Assembly (NCBI RefSeq): GCF_011813015.1
Contig: NZ_QHLQ01000018.1
Coordinates: 1 to 64,000 of the forward strand
DNA from: Parasedimentitalea denitrificans
GTDB taxonomy: Bacteria; Pseudomonadota; Alphaproteobacteria; Rhodobacterales; Rhodobacteraceae
Direction: 5' to 3'
Length of the DNA: 64,000 bases
In this document: positions 1 to 9,171 of the stretch, piece by piece
How positions within the stretch are numbered: the first letter of the stretch is position 1
Layout of the letters: each line of letters opens with the position of its first letter
Translations under genes and position numbers: made by a program
The notes under the pieces: model-generated
The model's input: only the letters and a program-made list of their open reading frames with translations
Told to the model about the DNA's origin: nothing
Databases searched by the model: none

Positions 1-511
1 GAGCCGAACCAGGAATCACAGGAATGTCGTCGCCAGGGTATTCGTAAGAAGACAGCAGCTCGCGGATTTCCATTTCCACCAGTTCCAGCAGCTCTTCGTC
101 GTCTACCTGGTCAACTTTGTTCATGTAGACAACCATGTAAGGGATGCCAACCTGGCGACCCAACAGGATGTGCTCACGTGTCTGAGGCATTGGGCCGTCA
201 GCAGCGTTAACAACCAGGATAGCGCCGTCCATCTGAGCCGCACCAGTGATCATGTTTTTCACGTAGTCAGCGTGACCTGGGCAGTCAACGTGAGCGTAGT
301 GACGAGTCTCTGTTTCGTACTCAACGTGAGCAGTCGAAATGGTGATACCACGTGCTTTTTCTTCCGGTGCGCCATCGATCTGGTCGTAGGCCTGGAAGTC
401 ACCAAAGTACTTGGTGATCGCTGCTGTCAGCGTGGTTTTGCCGTGGTCAACGTGGCCGATGGTGCCGATGTTGACGTGTGGTTTGTTACGTTCGAACTTT
501 TCCTTAGCCAT
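1..511 (-). CDS. tuf: Elongation factor Tu, 5' part (3' end outside window)
   Basis: The first 170 codons of EF-Tu are present; the gene runs off the left edge. EF-Tu is the GTPase that delivers aminoacyl-tRNA to the ribosome. Visible motifs are the P-loop GHVDHGKT (residues 19-26), the switch II motif DCPGH (76-80) and the NKVD guanine-specificity motif. The ATG at 509-511 starts the typical N-terminus [14 protein letters not shown]. No translation-factor gene lies directly upstream on this strand, so this copy probably has its own promoter. Alphaproteobacteria often carry two tuf genes; whether a second exists cannot be seen here. Confidence 0.97.
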   Translation of the reverse strand, partial: MAKEKFERNKPHVNIGTIGHVDHGKTTLTAAITKYFGDFQAYDQIDGAPEEKARGITISTAHVEYETETRHYAHVDCPGHADYVKNMITGAAQMDGAILVVNAADGPMPQTREHILLGRQVGIPYMVVYMNKVDQVDDEELLELVEMEIRELLSSYEYPGDDIPVIPGSA

Positions 512-570
512 AATCTAGGCGCCCTTTTGGTAAGTGGGATCGGCAGTCGACCCTGGTCATTGTCGCGGGC

Positions 571-599
571 GACATAGTGCTTTTATGCACAGAGATCAA
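571..599 (-). promoter_or_regulatory. Candidate sigma70 promoter for tuf
   Basis: On the minus strand a -35-like TTGATC (594-599) and a -10-like TATGTC (571-576) are separated by 17 bases, about 60 bases upstream of the tuf start codon. Both boxes are only partial matches to consensus, so this is a candidate based on spacing and position. Confidence 0.35.
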
Positions 600-643
600 G
601 CAATTCGAAAATGAAACTTAAATTACACCCACCGCTCGGTGTT

Positions 644-1222
644 TTAACTGGGCGCAGCGGGGTCCACTTCGGGTGTTTCCGAGGTCGCATCAAACCAACC
701 GTTCGTCTGATGCTCTTCCAGTATCCATTCTTCGATCTGGCCAACCGCATTGCGCGCCAATCCACGCAGCTGCTCTTCTTTGCTTCGAGTATGCCCTGAT
801 CCAACCAAGAAACTATCTGCAGTTGTGGTTTCAAATACGGTGAATGTTTTGGCTTCGGGGTTCAGCTTTACCCCGGCGGCATCGTCCCAGACCGTAACTC
901 TGATCGCCAGAACGGACTTTGGGCTTAACACCAGCGGAACACCTGGAGGGGCAAGAAAGAAGCCCTCGATGCTGATTCCAAAGTGATAAAGCTGATCCCC
1001 TTCATAACGTGCGAATCGGGCATCTACCTCGCTGGTCAGGACCTCGGTCCACTCTTCTTGGGTTGCGTCACGCGACCCAGGCACCTCTTGCATCTTGGAA
1101 GCGATAACAATGTTGTGCCCCAATGAGAACGCACCTAGATCCTCTAGCGGTTCGTCCGGTGTTGCAGGGGTGCAGGCCGCCAGCATGGAAATCGAGGCCA
1201 GAAACGCAAGAATTCGGATCAT
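644..1222 (-). CDS. Putative lipoprotein of unknown function
   Basis: I do not recognise the family. The 192-residue product begins with a short basic-hydrophobic signal and a lipobox ending in Cys17 (LAAC), so it should be exported and lipid-anchored. The rest is soluble-looking, rich in Thr, Glu and Asp, without membrane segments; the C-terminus is acidic and proline-rich. It lies between tuf and parC on the same strand, with 132 bases to each neighbour, so it is probably transcribed alone. The lipoprotein assignment is firm from the lipobox; the function is open. Confidence 0.75.
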   Translation of the reverse strand: MIRILAFLASISMLAACTPATPDEPLEDLGAFSLGHNIVIASKMQEVPGSRDATQEEWTEVLTSEVDARFARYEGDQLYHFGISIEGFFLAPPGVPLVLSPKSVLAIRVTVWDDAAGVKLNPEAKTFTVFETTTADSFLVGSGHTRSKEEQLRGLARNAVGQIEEWILEEHQTNGWFDATSETPEVDPAAPS

Positions 1223-1354
1223 TGGTTAGTCTCTTTTCATAAAATCAGTCCTGAACTGATAGACCGCTATCTAAGGTTGGGTAAAGCGAGACAACCCAAC
1301 GCCACCAGAGCAAACGCCTCCGGTGGCAGGGGTGTCACAGGTCAGGGCCTGCAA

Positions 1355-3703
1355 TCAGTCAAATTTGTAGGTGCGAGGGAAACCATGCGGCGGGCGCTTG
1401 CCCACACCAGCACGTTTACCCAGCCAAGAGCTCAGGTCCGGTTCATGGCGGGTTTTGCCACCGCCCATTTCCCAGGTCAGACCGTCATCCCAGTTGAACG
1501 TGGTGATATCGCTTAGCCCGCCATCCAGCTCCAATGCGCCCTGCTTGCCACGGGCCATATTGTACTTCTGCAACCGCACACCTTTGCCACGTGTCAGGTC
1601 GGGCATTTCTTCGACTGAGAACACTAGGAACTTGCCGTTTTCAGAAACCACCGCAACGTGATCACCGACCACCGGCACACAGACCTTGGCCCGGTCATCA
1701 TCCTTGACGTTCAGCACCTGCTTGCCGCTGCGCGTCTGGGCAACGATCTCTTTCTCGGCACAGATAAATCCATTCCCCGCCATCGAGGCCACCAGCAGCT
1801 TGCCCTCGGGTTGGTGAATGAACAGATCAACGATTTCAACTTCGTTTGGCAAGTCAACGATCAGTCGCAACGGTTCGCCCATGCCACGCCCACCAGGCAG
1901 GTTGGCGGCACTAATCGTATAGAAGCGCCCATTGCTGCCAAAGGCCAGCAGACGATCTGTGGTTTCGGCATGGAAGACAAACCGAGGACCATCACCATCT
2001 TTGAACTTTAGCTCACGGTTCAGATCGATGTGGCCTGTCATTGCGCGAATCCAGCCCATCTGGCTGCACACCACCGTTACCGGCTCACGGTCGATCATCG
2101 CCTCCAGCGGCACGTCTTCGACCTCGCCCGCCTCGGAAAATTGGGTCCGTCGTGCGCCACCTGCATAGGTCTTGCCGAACTTCTTCTTGGTTTCCTTCAG
2201 CTGCCCCGAAATCGTGCTCCATTGCAGATCCTCAGAGGCCAGCAAAGCCACCAACCCAGCACGCTCTTCGCGCAATTCATCGCGCTCGCGGACCAGTTCC
2301 ATCTCTTCCAAACGGCGGAGGGACCGCAGGCGCATATTCAGAATCGCCTCGGCTTGCACCTCGGTCAATTCACCCGAACCTGCCTTAGGCGAGATGTACT
2401 CGGCTTCGGTCAGCGCACGTGGATGATCCTGATCCCAGTTTTCACGCATCAGCGCTGCTTTGGGGTCATCATCGTAGCGGATAATTTCAATCACCCGATC
2501 CAGATTGAGGAAGGCAATGATAAAGCCCGCCAACACCTCTAACCGGTGATCGATCTTGTCCATCCGGTGCTGCGAGCGGCGAACCAGCACATCACGTCGG
2601 TGATCAAGGAACGCGCGTAGCACCTCTTTCATCGAGCAGACCTTGGGGGTGACCCCGTCAATCAGCACGTTCATGTTGAGCGAGAATCGCACCTCGAGAT
2701 CCGAGTTGCGGTACATCATGTTCATCAGAACCTCGGGATCAACGTTCTTAGAGCGCGGCTCCAGAATCACCCGGATGTCTTCTGCCGACTCGTCGCGGAT
2801 ATCGCCCAGAATCGGAACCTTCTTGGTCTGGATCAGCTCGGCGATTTTCTCGATCAGCTTGGATTTCTGTACCTGATACGGAATTTCGGTGACGACGATC
2901 TGCCACTGGCCACGGCCTAAATCCTCGACCTCATACTTACACCGCAACCGAAACGAGCCACGGCCGGTCCGATAGGCCTGCGCGATATTTTCAGGCGGTT
3001 CAACGATGATGCCGCCGGTTGGAAAATCAGGGCCCGGCACATGGTTCAGCAGGGTATCGTCACGCGCATCCGGTGTCTTGATCAAATGCTGGCAGGCGTC
3101 GATCAACTCAGCAATGTTATGCGGTGGAATATTAGTTGCCATCCCCACCGCAATACCCGCAGCCCCATTGGCCAGAATATTTGGGAAGGTTGCAGGCAGT
3201 ACCGACGGTTCGGTCAGACGTCCATCATAGTTGTCACGGAAATCCACCGCGTTTTCGGCCAGACCTTCCAGCATAGCCTCGGCGACGAATGTCATCCGGG
3301 CTTCTGTATAGCGCGAGGCCGCAGGATTATCGCCGTCGATGTTGCCAAAGTTACCCTGACCATCGACCAGCGGGTAACGAACGTTAAAGTCCTGCGCCAG
3401 ACGCGCCATTGCATCATAGATCGCGGCGTCACCATGCGGGTGAAAGTCGCCCATGGTATCGCCTGAAATCTTGGCCGACTTCAGAAACCCACCGGTTGAC
3501 GTCAGCCGAAGACGGCTCATCGCATACAGGATCCGCCGGTGCACAGGCTTCAACCCATCGCGCGCATCAGGCAAGGCCCGGTGCATAATCGTGCTCAGCG
3601 CATAGGTTAGATAACGCTCGCCTATTGCGCGGCGCAGCGGTTCCAGGATCTCATCTCCATCAGGAGAAGAGGGCAAGTCGGAGTGGTCTACCAGATCGGT
3701 CAT
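1355..3703 (-). CDS. parC: DNA topoisomerase IV subunit A
   Basis: ParC is the DNA-cleaving subunit of topoisomerase IV, which unlinks daughter chromosomes. Seen here are the N-terminal breakage-reunion domain with the winged-helix motif FHPHGDAAIY (87-96), the active-site Tyr132 in the ASRYTEARM context, and a C-terminal beta-pinwheel region, 782 residues in all. Length and the RRAIGERYLTYALSTI start region fit ParC better than GyrA. I chose the ATG at 3701-3703. An upstream in-frame TTG at 3749-3751 has a better Shine-Dalgarno (AAGGA) and would add 16 residues that do not look conserved. The position equivalent to E. coli Ser80 is Ala93. Confidence 0.93.
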   Translation of the reverse strand: MTDLVDHSDLPSSPDGDEILEPLRRAIGERYLTYALSTIMHRALPDARDGLKPVHRRILYAMSRLRLTSTGGFLKSAKISGDTMGDFHPHGDAAIYDAMARLAQDFNVRYPLVDGQGNFGNIDGDNPAASRYTEARMTFVAEAMLEGLAENAVDFRDNYDGRLTEPSVLPATFPNILANGAAGIAVGMATNIPPHNIAELIDACQHLIKTPDARDDTLLNHVPGPDFPTGGIIVEPPENIAQAYRTGRGSFRLRCKYEVEDLGRGQWQIVVTEIPYQVQKSKLIEKIAELIQTKKVPILGDIRDESAEDIRVILEPRSKNVDPEVLMNMMYRNSDLEVRFSLNMNVLIDGVTPKVCSMKEVLRAFLDHRRDVLVRRSQHRMDKIDHRLEVLAGFIIAFLNLDRVIEIIRYDDDPKAALMRENWDQDHPRALTEAEYISPKAGSGELTEVQAEAILNMRLRSLRRLEEMELVRERDELREERAGLVALLASEDLQWSTISGQLKETKKKFGKTYAGGARRTQFSEAGEVEDVPLEAMIDREPVTVVCSQMGWIRAMTGHIDLNRELKFKDGDGPRFVFHAETTDRLLAFGSNGRFYTISAANLPGGRGMGEPLRLIVDLPNEVEIVDLFIHQPEGKLLVASMAGNGFICAEKEIVAQTRSGKQVLNVKDDDRAKVCVPVVGDHVAVVSENGKFLVFSVEEMPDLTRGKGVRLQKYNMARGKQGALELDGGLSDITTFNWDDGLTWEMGGGKTRHEPDLSSWLGKRAGVGKRPPHGFPRTYKFD

Positions 3704-3930
3704 ACAAGGGTGATACTTGCCCGGCCGATATTGGTAAAGCGGCTGCAACAAAATTCCTTAGATCTGGGGCGTTACCGCCAGAGATTTATCCTCTGGGGGA
3801 GATTTTCACTAACTCTCCCCTGTTTTTCGGCAAAGAAATTACGCTACGTTAAAAACCAGCCGGTACTCTGCCACCGGAATTCTCTTGTGCATTTTTTCTG
3901 AAACTAAGTTTTACCCGGGGGGTTAGCGCC

Positions 3931-4590
3931 ATGTCACGGTTTGTGATGGTATCTTTCATGTTCATGGGCTGGGCTTTTTACGAGGTCAGCGGCGGGGCGG
4001 ATTTTGCACCGCCAGAGAGACCCACGGCCATAGATGTGGCCAAAATGCCTCCTATTGCGGACCAGCATGTGACAGCAGCGTCGCTGGTTACAAAACCTGT
4101 AATCCAGCCAGAGCAGACACCCGTTTTACAGCCGAGCATTCCCCATGCGGCAGCCGCCCTGCCCGATCGCCCCAAAGCAGACCCCGACCTGAGATCCAGG
4201 GTTGTTCTGAGCCAAATTGCCGCTGTGGGCGAGACAACCTTCGGCTTTGGGATCCAAACGAGCACCACTCCATCGAATGACACATCAGTGCAATTAGCCT
4301 CGCTGTCAGGCGGACTGACATCATTAGCCGACAACAAAATCGTATCAGACACTCCGGCCGAGCCGATCACCCCGTTGATCCCGGCAGCTGATTTGCGCCA
4401 CGTGACCGCCAGCCGCGTCAACATGCGGGACGGCCCCGGCACCTTGCACCCAGTCGTGAGCAAACTGAACCGGAACGCCGCTGTCGAAGTTCTGGGTGAT
4501 AGCGGCACCGGATGGCTGCGGCTACGAGTCGTTGACGGTGAACAAGTCGGCTGGATTGCCGCTTCCCTGATTAGCCATAAACGCCCATAA
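3931..4590 (+). CDS. SH3-domain (SH3b) exported protein
   Basis: A 219-residue protein with an N-terminal hydrophobic segment (about residues 3-18), a long low-complexity Pro/Ala linker and a C-terminal bacterial SH3 domain (about 155-215) with the typical VNMRDGPGT and GWIAASLI motifs. Bacterial SH3 domains usually bind peptidoglycan or peptides in the periplasm, so a cell-envelope role is likely. The ATG is preceded by a G-rich Shine-Dalgarno (GGGGGG). It is divergent from parC and 42 bases before the next gene. The specific function is unknown. Confidence 0.8.
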   Translation: MSRFVMVSFMFMGWAFYEVSGGADFAPPERPTAIDVAKMPPIADQHVTAASLVTKPVIQPEQTPVLQPSIPHAAAALPDRPKADPDLRSRVVLSQIAAVGETTFGFGIQTSTTPSNDTSVQLASLSGGLTSLADNKIVSDTPAEPITPLIPAADLRHVTASRVNMRDGPGTLHPVVSKLNRNAAVEVLGDSGTGWLRLRVVDGEQVGWIAASLISHKRP

Positions 4591-4632
4591 CCCTGCAAAG
4601 GTACCCTTGGTACATCAGGGAATGAGGCGTTT

Positions 4633-5463
4633 ATGAAAAAGACCATTCTGATTACAGGCTGTTCCTCAGGGATTGGCCTGGACGCGGCACGAGGCATGCG
4701 AGACCGCGGTTGGACTGTGTTTGCATCATGCCGCCAACAACGCGACTGCGACCGGATGCGCGCCGAAGGCTTTGACAGCCCGCTGATTGATTACACCAAG
4801 CCCGACACTATTGCCTCTGGGTTGGATCACGTTCTGAACGCAACCGGCGGAACGCTGGACACCTTGTTCAACAATGGCGCACACGGTCTGCCCGGCGCGG
4901 TAGAAGATCTTCCAACAGAAGGGTTGCGCACAATTTTCGAGGCTAATTTCTTTGGCTGGCATGAGCTGACTCGCCAGGTGATTCCGGTCATGCGCAAACA
5001 AGGCCACGGGCGAGTCATCCAGAACTCCTCGATTCTTGGATTTGTATCGTTTCCCTGGCGTGGCGCCTACGTTGCGACGAAATACGCCATCGAGGGCCTA
5101 ACCGACACTTTACGGATTGAATTAAGGGACAGTGGCATCCAGGTCATTCTGATTGAACCCGGCCCGGTCACATCCAAAATCCGCGAAAACTCCATCCCTC
5201 ACTTTGAACGCTTCATTGATTGGGAAAATTCGGCGCTGCGTGATTTGTACGAAAAAAGCCTGCTGAAGCGCCTGTACAAGAGTTCGGGCCCCGATACGTT
5301 CGAACTCCCTGCCTCTGCCGTTACATCCAAATTGATCCACGCCTGCGAATCCCGTCGGCCAAAGCCGCGGTACTATGTCACGACGCCCACCCATGTTGGG
5401 GGTCTTCTTAAGCGGATCCTGACAACCCGCGCCACCGATCGCATTCTGGCCAAACTGCGCTGA
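4633..5463 (+). CDS. Short-chain dehydrogenase/reductase (SDR) family oxidoreductase
   Basis: A classical SDR of 276 residues using NAD(P)H. The sequence shows the TGCSSGIG dinucleotide motif (8-15), the NNG motif (80-82), the catalytic Ser132/133 and the YVATK catalytic pair Tyr146/Lys150. The GCSSGIG form, the following PG motif and the C-terminal extension resemble the sterol/retinol-dehydrogenase-like SDRs, but the substrate cannot be told. A GAGG ribosome-binding site precedes the ATG. It follows the SH3 protein at close spacing and may share its transcript. Confidence 0.9.
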   Translation: MKKTILITGCSSGIGLDAARGMRDRGWTVFASCRQQRDCDRMRAEGFDSPLIDYTKPDTIASGLDHVLNATGGTLDTLFNNGAHGLPGAVEDLPTEGLRTIFEANFFGWHELTRQVIPVMRKQGHGRVIQNSSILGFVSFPWRGAYVATKYAIEGLTDTLRIELRDSGIQVILIEPGPVTSKIRENSIPHFERFIDWENSALRDLYEKSLLKRLYKSSGPDTFELPASAVTSKLIHACESRRPKPRYYVTTPTHVGGLLKRILTTRATDRILAKLR

Positions 5464-5545
5464 AAATCCCCGTCGTTTTCAAGGTCGCTTTCCCTGCGCT
5501 CCCGCGATAGACCAATGCAAAGAACTTCATAGTCACGAGGGCGTA

Positions 5546-5752
5546 ATGGCTGATTCACTTTTCTATCTGGTTGTTGCTGCAATGGCTTCTGTTGTTGTGG
5601 TGCTGGTTATTGGCATTGCGGGTTATGGCAAGGGCGGCGATTTCAACCAAAAACACGGCAACAAGATGATGCGGCTGCGGCTACTGTTTCAATTCATCGC
5701 CGTCCTACTGATCGTTGCCTACGTTTACCTGAGGAGCCAGGGAGGCCAGTAA
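5546..5752 (+). CDS. Small twin-transmembrane protein, HIG1 domain type
   Basis: A 68-residue protein with two membrane segments (about 7-27 and 46-62) joined by a short positive loop containing GKGGDFNQKHGNKMMRLR. This matches the HIG1/twin-transmembrane pattern: a helix, the KGGD loop, an MRLR motif, then a second helix. Mitochondrial relatives modulate respiratory supercomplexes; in bacteria the role is little known. The stop codon is one base before the ATG of the adenosyltransferase gene, so the two are surely cotranscribed and probably translationally coupled. Confidence 0.8.
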   Translation: MADSLFYLVVAAMASVVVVLVIGIAGYGKGGDFNQKHGNKMMRLRLLFQFIAVLLIVAYVYLRSQGGQ

Positions 5753-5753
5753 C

Positions 5754-6326
5754 ATGGTTGTTCTGAACAAGATCTACACCCGCACAGGCGATAAAGGCGA
5801 CACCGCGCTTGGCAACGGCGAGCGCGTCGCCAAACATGCCGCCCGCGTCAACGCCTACGGCACCTCGGACGAGCTGAATGCCTTTGTTGGTGTTGCTCGC
5901 CTAAAAGCCGAGGGCGAAATGAATCAGGCTTTGGCGCGCATCCAGAATGATCTGTTCGATCTTGGAGCCGACCTGTGCCGCCCCGAAATGGATCAGGATG
6001 CTAAGGCCGAATACCCGCCACTGCGTGTAGTCGCGTCACAGATTGACCGGCTCGAAGCCGAAATTGACGCCATGAACAAGGATCTGGCACCGCTGCGCAG
6101 TTTTGTCCTACCCGGCGGCTCGGCCTTGTCTGCCCACCTGCACGTGTGCCGCACTGTTGCCCGCCGAGCCGAACGTCTTACAACCGATCTAGCCAGTGCC
6201 GAAGACATCAATCCAGTCACCGTCAAATATCTGAACCGACTGTCTGACTGGTTCTTTGTTGCATCCCGCGTGGCCAATCAAAATGGCGCCGGTGATGTAT
6301 TATGGGTGCCCGGCGCCAACCGATAA
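5754..6326 (+). CDS. Cob(I)alamin adenosyltransferase, PduO type
   Basis: Transfers the adenosyl group of ATP to cob(I)alamin to make adenosylcobalamin, the cofactor of methylmalonyl-CoA and ethylmalonyl-CoA mutases. The N-terminal YTRTGDKGDT motif (8-17), the central YGTSDELNAFVG, the PGGS..SAHLHVCRTVARRAER helix and the VKYLNRLSDWFFV C-terminus are the PduO-family signatures. Its length of 190 is typical. The ATG sits one base after the upstream stop with a GGAGG site inside the upstream gene. It fits the ethylmalonyl-CoA pathway gene mcd found in this window. Confidence 0.93.
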   Translation: MVVLNKIYTRTGDKGDTALGNGERVAKHAARVNAYGTSDELNAFVGVARLKAEGEMNQALARIQNDLFDLGADLCRPEMDQDAKAEYPPLRVVASQIDRLEAEIDAMNKDLAPLRSFVLPGGSALSAHLHVCRTVARRAERLTTDLASAEDINPVTVKYLNRLSDWFFVASRVANQNGAGDVLWVPGANR

Positions 6327-6372
6327 CAGCGGTTCCGATATCAGACCTTCAACTATCGGTATAAATACCCCA

Positions 6373-6393
6373 ATTGCGCAATATTCTTGCAAT
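6373..6393. promoter_or_regulatory. Palindrome upstream of etfBA
   Basis: The 10-base perfect palindrome ATTGCGCAAT (6373-6382) is followed directly by ATTCTTGCAAT, giving two related TTGC/GCAA elements about 11 bases apart, some 155-175 bases before the etfB start. The 219-base gap between the adenosyltransferase and etfB holds no gene. An operator for a fatty-acid or polyhydroxyalkanoate regulator is conceivable but is a guess. Confidence 0.3.
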
Positions 6394-6545
6394 GAAGTTG
6401 TCCCAAACCAATAAACGCGACGTCGGTGATGGAAAACGTGACGATTTTGCGCTGTTGTGCTGACTTGTGAGCCGATATCAACATCGCGAGAGCATTAAGG
6501 GGAGTCGCCCACGCGGCTTGCCATTTGTTAAGGAGAGAACGCAAA

Positions 6546-7304
6546 ATGAAGGTACTCGTGCCTGTCAAGCGCGTGATTGATTACAACGTTAAGGTCCGTG
6601 TGAAAGCGGACGGCAGCGGTGTCGATCTCGCCAATGTTAAAATGTCGATGAACCCCTTTGACGAGATTGCCGTCGAAGAGGCGATCCGCCTGAAAGAGGC
6701 CGGCAAGGCAGATGAGATCGTTGCGGTCTCGATCGGCGTCAAGCAGGCGCAGGAAACCCTGCGCACCGCGCTGGCCATGGGTGCGGATCGCGCCATTTTG
6801 GTAGTCGCCGCCGAAGACGTGCAAACCGACATCGAGCCACTGGCCGTTGCCAAGATCCTTGCCAAAATTGTCGAGGAAGAGCAGCCCGGACTGGTTCTGG
6901 CTGGCAAGCAAGCCATCGACAATGACATGAACGCCACCGGCCAGATGCTGTCGGCGCTGCTGGGCTGGTCTCAGGGTACATTCGCATCCGAGCTGGACAT
7001 CGACGGCGAGCACGCTGTTGTGACCCGCGAAGTGGACGGCGGATTGCAGACCCTCAAGGTTGCGATGCCTGCCATCGTCACCGTTGACCTGCGCCTGAAC
7101 GAGCCACGCTATGCGTCGCTGCCGAACATCATGAAGGCCAAGAAAAAGCCGATGGATACCAAGACCGCCGAAGACTACGGCGTCGACGTCACTCCACGTC
7201 TGGAAATCGTGTCGACGACTGAGCCCGAGGCCCGTTCGGCCGGTATCATCGTAGGTTCGGTTGACGAGCTAGTTGAGAAACTCAAAGAAGCGGGGGCTGT
7301 GTAA
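6546..7304 (+). CDS. etfB: Electron transfer flavoprotein subunit beta
   Basis: The small subunit of the ETF heterodimer, which takes electrons from acyl-CoA dehydrogenases and passes them to ETF-ubiquinone oxidoreductase. The start [16 protein letters not shown] and the signature region [20 protein letters not shown] are diagnostic; 252 residues is the normal size. An in-frame start 21 bases upstream is unlikely because an AGGAGA site fits the ATG at 6546. The etfA ATG overlaps the etfB stop (TAATG), so the two subunits are translationally coupled. It is the natural electron acceptor for the acyl-CoA dehydrogenase Mcd encoded in this window. Confidence 0.97.
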   Translation: MKVLVPVKRVIDYNVKVRVKADGSGVDLANVKMSMNPFDEIAVEEAIRLKEAGKADEIVAVSIGVKQAQETLRTALAMGADRAILVVAAEDVQTDIEPLAVAKILAKIVEEEQPGLVLAGKQAIDNDMNATGQMLSALLGWSQGTFASELDIDGEHAVVTREVDGGLQTLKVAMPAIVTVDLRLNEPRYASLPNIMKAKKKPMDTKTAEDYGVDVTPRLEIVSTTEPEARSAGIIVGSVDELVEKLKEAGAV

Positions 7305-8233
7305 TGGCTGTTCTTCTCCTTGCTGAAGTGTCCGACGGCGCGCTGGCGCTGGATGCCACTGCCAAAGCTGTGACCGCTGCCGGTTCGCTGGGCGATATCA
7401 CTGTGCTCTGCGCCGGTGCCACCGCTGCTGCTGCCGGTGACGAAGCCGCCAAAATTGCTGGCGTTGCCAAAGTCCTGGTCGCTGAAGACGCATCCCTGGG
7501 CCACCGCCTAGCGGAACCCACTGCGGCGCTGATCGCTAGCCTGGCTGGCGACTACGAGCACATCGTTGCTCCAGCTACCACAGATGCCAAAAACGTACTG
7601 CCACGCGTCGCTGCGCTGTTGGACGTGATGGTGCTGTCGGATGTCTCGGGTGTTGTCGATGGCAACACATTCGAGCGCCCAATCTATGCTGGCAACGCAA
7701 TCCAGACCGTTAAATCGTCGGACGCCAAGAAGGTGATTTCCTTCCGGACATCCACCTTTGACGCAGCTGGCGATGGCGGCTCAGCTTCGGTTGAAACCAT
7801 TGGCGCCGCTGAAAACCCAGGCCTGTCGGAATGGGTTGAAGACAAGGTTGCCGCATCTGACCGCCCCGAGCTGACCTCAGCTGGTGTGGTTGTGTCCGGT
7901 GGTCGCGGCGTTGGCTCCGAGGACGACTTCAAACTGATCGAAGCCCTGGCCGACAAGCTGGGCGCTGCGGTTGGTGCTTCGCGTGCTGCGGTGGATTCAG
8001 GCTATGCCCCGAACGACTGGCAGGTTGGCCAGACCGGCAAGGTGGTTGCACCGGATCTGTATGTTGCCGTCGGCATCTCAGGCGCGATCCAGCACCTGGC
8101 AGGTATGAAAGACTCGAAAGTCATCGTGGCGATCAACAAAGACGAAGAAGCACCGATCTTCCAAGTTGCTGACTTTGGTCTGGTGGCGGACCTGTTTCAG
8201 GCCGTACCAGAGCTGACTGAAAAACTGGGCTAA
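7304..8233 (+). CDS. etfA: Electron transfer flavoprotein subunit alpha
   Basis: The large, FAD-binding subunit of ETF. The C-terminal FAD signature is seen in the [17 protein letters not shown] and [18 protein letters not shown] segments, and [20 protein letters not shown] marks the start of the FAD domain. The N-terminal domain is Ala-rich, and 309 residues is standard. It overlaps the etfB stop by one base and ends 40 bases before a strong terminator, so etfB-etfA form a two-gene unit. Confidence 0.97.
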   Translation: MAVLLLAEVSDGALALDATAKAVTAAGSLGDITVLCAGATAAAAGDEAAKIAGVAKVLVAEDASLGHRLAEPTAALIASLAGDYEHIVAPATTDAKNVLPRVAALLDVMVLSDVSGVVDGNTFERPIYAGNAIQTVKSSDAKKVISFRTSTFDAAGDGGSASVETIGAAENPGLSEWVEDKVAASDRPELTSAGVVVSGGRGVGSEDDFKLIEALADKLGAAVGASRAAVDSGYAPNDWQVGQTGKVVAPDLYVAVGISGAIQHLAGMKDSKVIVAINKDEEAPIFQVADFGLVADLFQAVPELTEKLG

Positions 8234-8274
8234 ACCCCAAACGGTGCGTGTCGGCACGCACCACACACCAATAG

Positions 8275-8308
8275 AAAAAGGCCCGCGGATCACCGCCGGG
8301 CCTTTTTA
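8275..8308 (+). terminator. Rho-independent terminator of etfBA
   Basis: A GC-rich hairpin with arms GGCCCG.CGG and CCG.CCGGGCC around ATCA is followed by TTTTT and preceded by AAAAA. It may therefore also stop the minus-strand gene that ends at 8335. Confidence 0.85.
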
Positions 8309-8334
8309 TTTGGAAAGAAGGGTTAGCTTGGCTG

Positions 8335-9171
8335 TCAATCAGCCTCCAGAACCTCACGAAGCCCGTCAGCGGCGGCATCGGCGATGCGGATATGCTCCAT
8401 TGGGCCAATCATATGCCCAGCAGCAGGCAAATCCATCTGCCCCAGAACCATTCCATCGACGTCATCCGCAGGACCTGCTGTCTGCACTGGCACCTCAATG
8501 ACCGCCTGCACTTGTGACCGCAATGCGTCAATCATATCGGCCTCAATCAATGATGGTTCTTGCCCGAAGGGGCTACCTTCATTGTCCCCTTGCTCCAACT
8601 CATAACGCAGCCACAACAGGACAACCTTTCCCTCCAGCTCCCTGATCATCTTGGCCATCCGCTTTACCCAAGCGGTCTCCAGCTCAGCGCGAACTGCAAC
8701 AAAGCGATCAACCGAACAAGCCTCCAGCCCAGTCAGCAGGTGCTTATTGAAATGGTATTCGGTAAAATCAACCTCGTCGTACAACGCGCACAGCGTGTCA
8801 CTGGCTTGCAAAAAGCGATCATTGCGCCGGGGATGCACCCGGTACATTCTGTTTGAGAGGTTCTGAGCGCCAAGCACCTGCAGCACCGTCATGTCAGCGC
8901 CTCGCGCGACCTGCTTCAGCTCTTCATCATTCACAAAGCTGTCCAGCCCGGCGTTTACACTGCCAAGGTTCACACAGGTCTGCCCCAAAGTCTCTTCCAG
9001 CCGGGACACAAAGGGGCGTTCAACGAATCGCCCATAAACCTCTGTCCCACCCATGAACGCCACATACGGCGCCTCAAGGTCCCGTCGTGGGCCTCGCACT
9101 AATAACTTCGACTCGCCATACCTACATGGCTCGTCTGAAAGCGCTGACGCGCCTGTCAGTTCATAACTCAT
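8335..9171 (-). CDS. DUF6473 family protein
   Basis: A 278-residue protein that I recognise as the Rhodobacteraceae DUF6473 type from the N-terminal pattern SYELTGASALSDEPCRYG...RGPRR...YVAFMGGTEVYG. The function is not known. The FMGGTEVYGRFVERPF region is followed by LGQTCVNLGSVNAGLDSF, reminiscent of small-molecule or hydrolase folds with a GG-loop, but I see no defined catalytic triad. No signal peptide or membrane segment. I chose the ATG at 9169-9171 (after GGTGGG) over an upstream TTG. It stands alone, facing away from the 3-hydroxybutyryl-CoA dehydrogenase gene and converging with etfA. Confidence 0.75.
   Translation of the reverse strand: MSYELTGASALSDEPCRYGESKLLVRGPRRDLEAPYVAFMGGTEVYGRFVERPFVSRLEETLGQTCVNLGSVNAGLDSFVNDEELKQVARGADMTVLQVLGAQNLSNRMYRVHPRRNDRFLQASDTLCALYDEVDFTEYHFNKHLLTGLEACSVDRFVAVRAELETAWVKRMAKMIRELEGKVVLLWLRYELEQGDNEGSPFGQEPSLIEADMIDALRSQVQAVIEVPVQTAGPADDVDGMVLGQMDLPAAGHMIGPMEHIRIADAAADGLREVLEAD

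Noticed and set aside
630..641. CACCGCTCGGTG stem after the first lipoprotein gene
   Set aside because: The pairing leaves only a very small loop or a four-base stem, and the T content after it is low; too weak to report as a terminator.
3978..4697. Minus-strand open frame of 239 codons opposite the SH3-domain gene
   Set aside because: The plus-strand frame has a ribosome-binding site, signal segment and SH3 domain; the reverse frame has none and runs into the dehydrogenase gene.
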